Assembly: GCF_021513135.1 (NCBI RefSeq) | Contig: NZ_CP090981.1 | Location: 496,001 to 560,000, forward strand | Source: Vibrio sp. SS-MA-C1-2 | Lineage (GTDB): Bacteria > Pseudomonadota > Gammaproteobacteria > Enterobacterales > Vibrionaceae | Direction of reading: 5' to 3' | Length of the DNA stretch: 64,000 bases | Shown: one piece after another, positions 61,483 to 64,000 of the stretch | Position numbering within the stretch: the first letter of the stretch is position 1 | How the letters are laid out: every line of letters begins with the position of its first letter | Made by a program: the position numbers and the translations under genes | The notes under the pieces: model-generated | The model's database searches: none | The model's input: only the letters and a program-made list of their open reading frames with translations | Told to the model about the DNA's origin: nothing

Positions 61483-63372
61483 ATGTTTTACCAAGATCAA
61501 TTTGATGTCATTGTTATTGGTGGTGGACATGCCGGCACTGAAGCAGCGATGGCTTCTGCACGCATGGGAAAAAATACCCTACTTTTAACCCACAATATTG
61601 ATACCTTAGGGCAAATGTCCTGTAACCCAGCAATTGGTGGGATCGGTAAAGGTCATCTGGTCAAAGAAGTTGACGCCCTTGGTGGCCTAATGGCTAAAGC
61701 GATTGATTTAGGGGGCATTCAATTTCGTACCTTAAATTCATCTAAAGGTCCAGCTGTTCGCGCAACTCGAGCTCAAGCTGACCGAGCTCTCTACCGAACT
61801 GCTGTTCGTACTGCATTAGAAAACCAGCCTAACTTAATGATCTTTCAGCAAGCTGCTGATGATCTTATTGTTGAAAACGATAAAGTCGTTGGTGTTATCA
61901 CTCAGATGGGGCTTAAATTTAGAGCTAAATCTGTGGTATTAACCGTAGGTACTTTCCTAGGTGGTCAAATTCATATTGGCATGAATAATTATGCCGGTGG
62001 TCGAGCTGGCGATCCACCGTCAAACTCCCTTGCTCAACGTTTACGAGAACTACCGTTACGTGTTGATCGTTTAAAGACAGGGACACCTCCTCGTATTGAT
62101 GCACGTACTGTCGACTTCTCTGTCATGAAAGCTCAACATGGTGATGATCCTTGTCCTGTATTTTCATATATGGGAAGTCAGAAGGATCATCCTCAACAGA
62201 TCCCATGTTACGTGACTCATACCAATGAAAAAACCCATGACATTATTCGCAATAATCTAGATAGAAGTCCAATGTATGCGGGTGTAATTGAAGGTATTGG
62301 TCCTCGTTACTGTCCTTCTATTGAAGATAAAGTGATGCGTTTTGCCGATAAAAACAGCCATCAAATATTTGTTGAACCTGAAGGCTTAACGACCCATGAG
62401 CTTTACCCAAATGGGATCTCAACCAGCTTACCATTTGATGTTCAATTAGAAATCGTACGTTCAATGGTAGGATTTGAAAATGCCAATATTATGCGTCCAG
62501 GTTATGCGATTGAATATGATTTCTTTGATCCAAGAGATTTAAAACAAACATTTGAAACTAAGTATATTAGTGGTCTTTTCTTTGCTGGCCAGATTAATGG
62601 TACTACAGGTTACGAAGAAGCCGCTGCTCAAGGTTTGTTTGCAGGATTAAATGCGGCACGTTATGCATCTGATTTAGAAGGTGTCACTTTACGTCGAGAC
62701 CAAGCTTATCTTGGGGTACTTGTTGATGATCTATCAACACTTGGAACCAAAGAACCTTATCGAATGTTTACTTCTCGTGCAGAATACCGTTTAACTTTAC
62801 GTGAAGATAATGCCGATATTCGTTTAACGGAACTTGGTCGTGAATTAGGTTTAGTCGATGATGCTCGTTGGCAACGTTTTAACCAAAAGATGGAAAACAT
62901 TGCTCAAGAACAACAACGTTTAAAAAGCATTTATGTCCAGCCTAGTAGTGAACAAGCTGAACAATTAAATCCAAACCTAAAAACACCAATGGCAAGAGAA
63001 GCGTCTATTGAAGATCTTCTTCGTCGTCCAGAGACAAATTATAACGATCTTATGAAAGTTGATGGTTTAGGTCCTGGAATCGAGGATCGACAAGCGGCAG
63101 AACAGATCGAGATCCAAGTTAAGTATCAAGGGTATATCGATCGTCAACAAGATGAAATTGCCAAATCTTTGCGCCATGAAAAAACCAAGTTACCGGTTGA
63201 TTTAGATTATAAGCAAGTTAAGGGTTTATCGAATGAAGTTATTGCTAAGTTGACTGATGCCAAACCTGCAACAATGGGGATTGCCTCTCGAATCTCAGGC
63301 ATTACGCCTGCCGCTATCTCTATTCTGCTTGTTCATTTGAAAAAGCAAGGCTTACTAAAAAAGGGTGAGTAA
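61483..63372 (+). CDS. mnmG: tRNA uridine-5-carboxymethylaminomethyl modification enzyme MnmG
   Basis: 629 residues, the same as E. coli. FAD-binding [50 protein letters not shown] and the C-terminal MnmE-interacting helical domain are intact. It works with MnmE on U34 of tRNA. It directly follows oriC and abuts rsmG, the order seen in most gamma-proteobacteria. Confidence 0.99.
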   Translation: MFYQDQFDVIVIGGGHAGTEAAMASARMGKNTLLLTHNIDTLGQMSCNPAIGGIGKGHLVKEVDALGGLMAKAIDLGGIQFRTLNSSKGPAVRATRAQADRALYRTAVRTALENQPNLMIFQQAADDLIVENDKVVGVITQMGLKFRAKSVVLTVGTFLGGQIHIGMNNYAGGRAGDPPSNSLAQRLRELPLRVDRLKTGTPPRIDARTVDFSVMKAQHGDDPCPVFSYMGSQKDHPQQIPCYVTHTNEKTHDIIRNNLDRSPMYAGVIEGIGPRYCPSIEDKVMRFADKNSHQIFVEPEGLTTHELYPNGISTSLPFDVQLEIVRSMVGFENANIMRPGYAIEYDFFDPRDLKQTFETKYISGLFFAGQINGTTGYEEAAAQGLFAGLNAARYASDLEGVTLRRDQAYLGVLVDDLSTLGTKEPYRMFTSRAEYRLTLREDNADIRLTELGRELGLVDDARWQRFNQKMENIAQEQQRLKSIYVQPSSEQAEQLNPNLKTPMAREASIEDLLRRPETNYNDLMKVDGLGPGIEDRQAAEQIEIQVKYQGYIDRQQDEIAKSLRHEKTKLPVDLDYKQVKGLSNEVIAKLTDAKPATMGIASRISGITPAAISILLVHLKKQGLLKKGE

Positions 63373-63993
63373 ATGAAACAGAAGTTAAAAGCACTGATTG
63401 AGCAAACAGAGGTAACCGTGACAGAAGAGCAACTAGATAAATTAGTTGCTCTGGTTGAGATGCTACATAAATGGAACAAGGCATATAACCTAACTTCCGT
63501 TCGTGATCCCAATGAGATGCTGACTAAACATATTGTAGATAGTATTGTTGTTAGTCCATATCTTAATGGTAATACCTTCATCGATGTTGGTACGGGTCCT
63601 GGATTACCAGGCTTACCTCTGGCAATCATTAATCCAGATAAACAATTTACCTTATTGGATAGTCTGGGAAAACGTATTCGTTTTATCCGCCAAGTTGTAC
63701 ATGAGCTAGGATTAAAAAACGTCACTCCTGTTCAGAGTCGAGTTGAAGAATTTGAGAGTGAAGAAGGGTTTGATTTAGTCTTGAGTCGTGCATTCGCTTC
63801 AATGAGTGACATGGTGGGTTGGTGTCGTCATTTACCAACAAAAGAGCATGGTCGTTTCTTAGCACTAAAAGGGGTTTATCCTCAGCAAGAGATCGATGAG
63901 TTACCAACATGGTGTAAAGTTGAAAAAATAGACCACCTACAAGTTCCTCAACTTGATGGTGAAAGACATCTTGTTTTGATTAAAGCCTCTTAA
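63373..63993 (+). CDS. rsmG: 16S rRNA (guanine527-N7)-methyltransferase RsmG
   Basis: 206 residues (E. coli 207). The SAM motif is [17 protein letters not shown] (about residues 69-85); [18 protein letters not shown] and [14 protein letters not shown] are family signatures. It makes m7G527 in 16S rRNA; its loss gives low-level streptomycin resistance in other bacteria. It starts directly after the mnmG stop. The usual next genes parA-parB lie outside the window. Confidence 0.98.
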   Translation: MKQKLKALIEQTEVTVTEEQLDKLVALVEMLHKWNKAYNLTSVRDPNEMLTKHIVDSIVVSPYLNGNTFIDVGTGPGLPGLPLAIINPDKQFTLLDSLGKRIRFIRQVVHELGLKNVTPVQSRVEEFESEEGFDLVLSRAFASMSDMVGWCRHLPTKEHGRFLALKGVYPQQEIDELPTWCKVEKIDHLQVPQLDGERHLVLIKAS

Positions 63994-64000
63994 CTCTCCT

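Overview
This is 64 kb of a gamma-proteobacterial main chromosome around its replication origin. Protein similarity, gene order and the 16S/23S sequences point to the Vibrionaceae. The AT-rich composition and an intergenic repeat family suggest a Photobacterium- or Aliivibrio-like member, but genus is inference. Almost everything is core housekeeping. I see no prophage, integron, CRISPR array, secretion locus or defence island.

Layout: 1-5.3 kb holds tex (5' end outside the window), comF, nfuA and ubiC-ubiA. 5.4-13.8 kb, all on the minus strand, holds glpD, glpR, glpG, glpE, rpoH and the ftsY-ftsE-ftsX division/SRP operon. 13.9-20.5 kb is a looser stretch: rsmD, a DUF1145 gene, a yecH-like gene, a 26-codon small ORF, a membrane-anchored HEPN-like protein, pldB-yigL, a lipoprotein and tapT. 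20.5-30.7 kb has rep, a vexRAB-type RND efflux operon, ubiK, ilvC and a frameshifted ilvY. 30.8-37.3 kb is a complete minus-strand rRNA operon (16S, tRNA-Ile, tRNA-Ala, 23S, 5S, tRNA-Asp) with tandem promoters upstream and a decayed tRNA-Asp copy downstream. 37.3-43.6 kb has hemG, trkH, yigZ and fadBA, in the same neighbourhood as E. coli rrnA. 43.9-49.7 kb has acuI, a lysR gene, tusA and glyQS. 49.8-60.3 kb is the classic origin-proximal set: gyrB-recF-dnaN-dnaA diverging from rpmH-rnpA-yidD-yidC-mnmE. 60.6-64 kb has mioC, oriC itself (14 GATC sites, DnaA boxes aligning with E. coli R1-R4, AT-rich unwinding element), then mnmG and rsmG.

The genes cooperate in initiation and elongation of replication (oriC, DnaA, DnaN, RecF, GyrB, Rep), ribosome and tRNA supply (rrn, RpmH, RnpA, RsmD, RsmG, MnmE, MnmG, TusA, GlyQS), envelope biogenesis (FtsY, FtsEX, YidC, YidD), ubiquinone synthesis (UbiA, UbiC, UbiK) and fatty-acid/glycerol catabolism (FadBA, GlpD).

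The least explained material is intergenic. A palindromic MITE-like repeat with TATACCC...GGGTATA ends occurs at least seven times: one copy is inserted inside another, and one is reduced to a 25-bp scar. A DnaA box plus five GATC sites lies between rpoH and glpE. A small ORF with a strong ribosome binding site and its own terminator follows a 750-bp AT-rich gap. ftsY carries a perfect 19-unit hexanucleotide repeat. Single-A deficits in poly-A runs break ilvY and the essential rnpA, which looks more like homopolymer sequence error than real loss.
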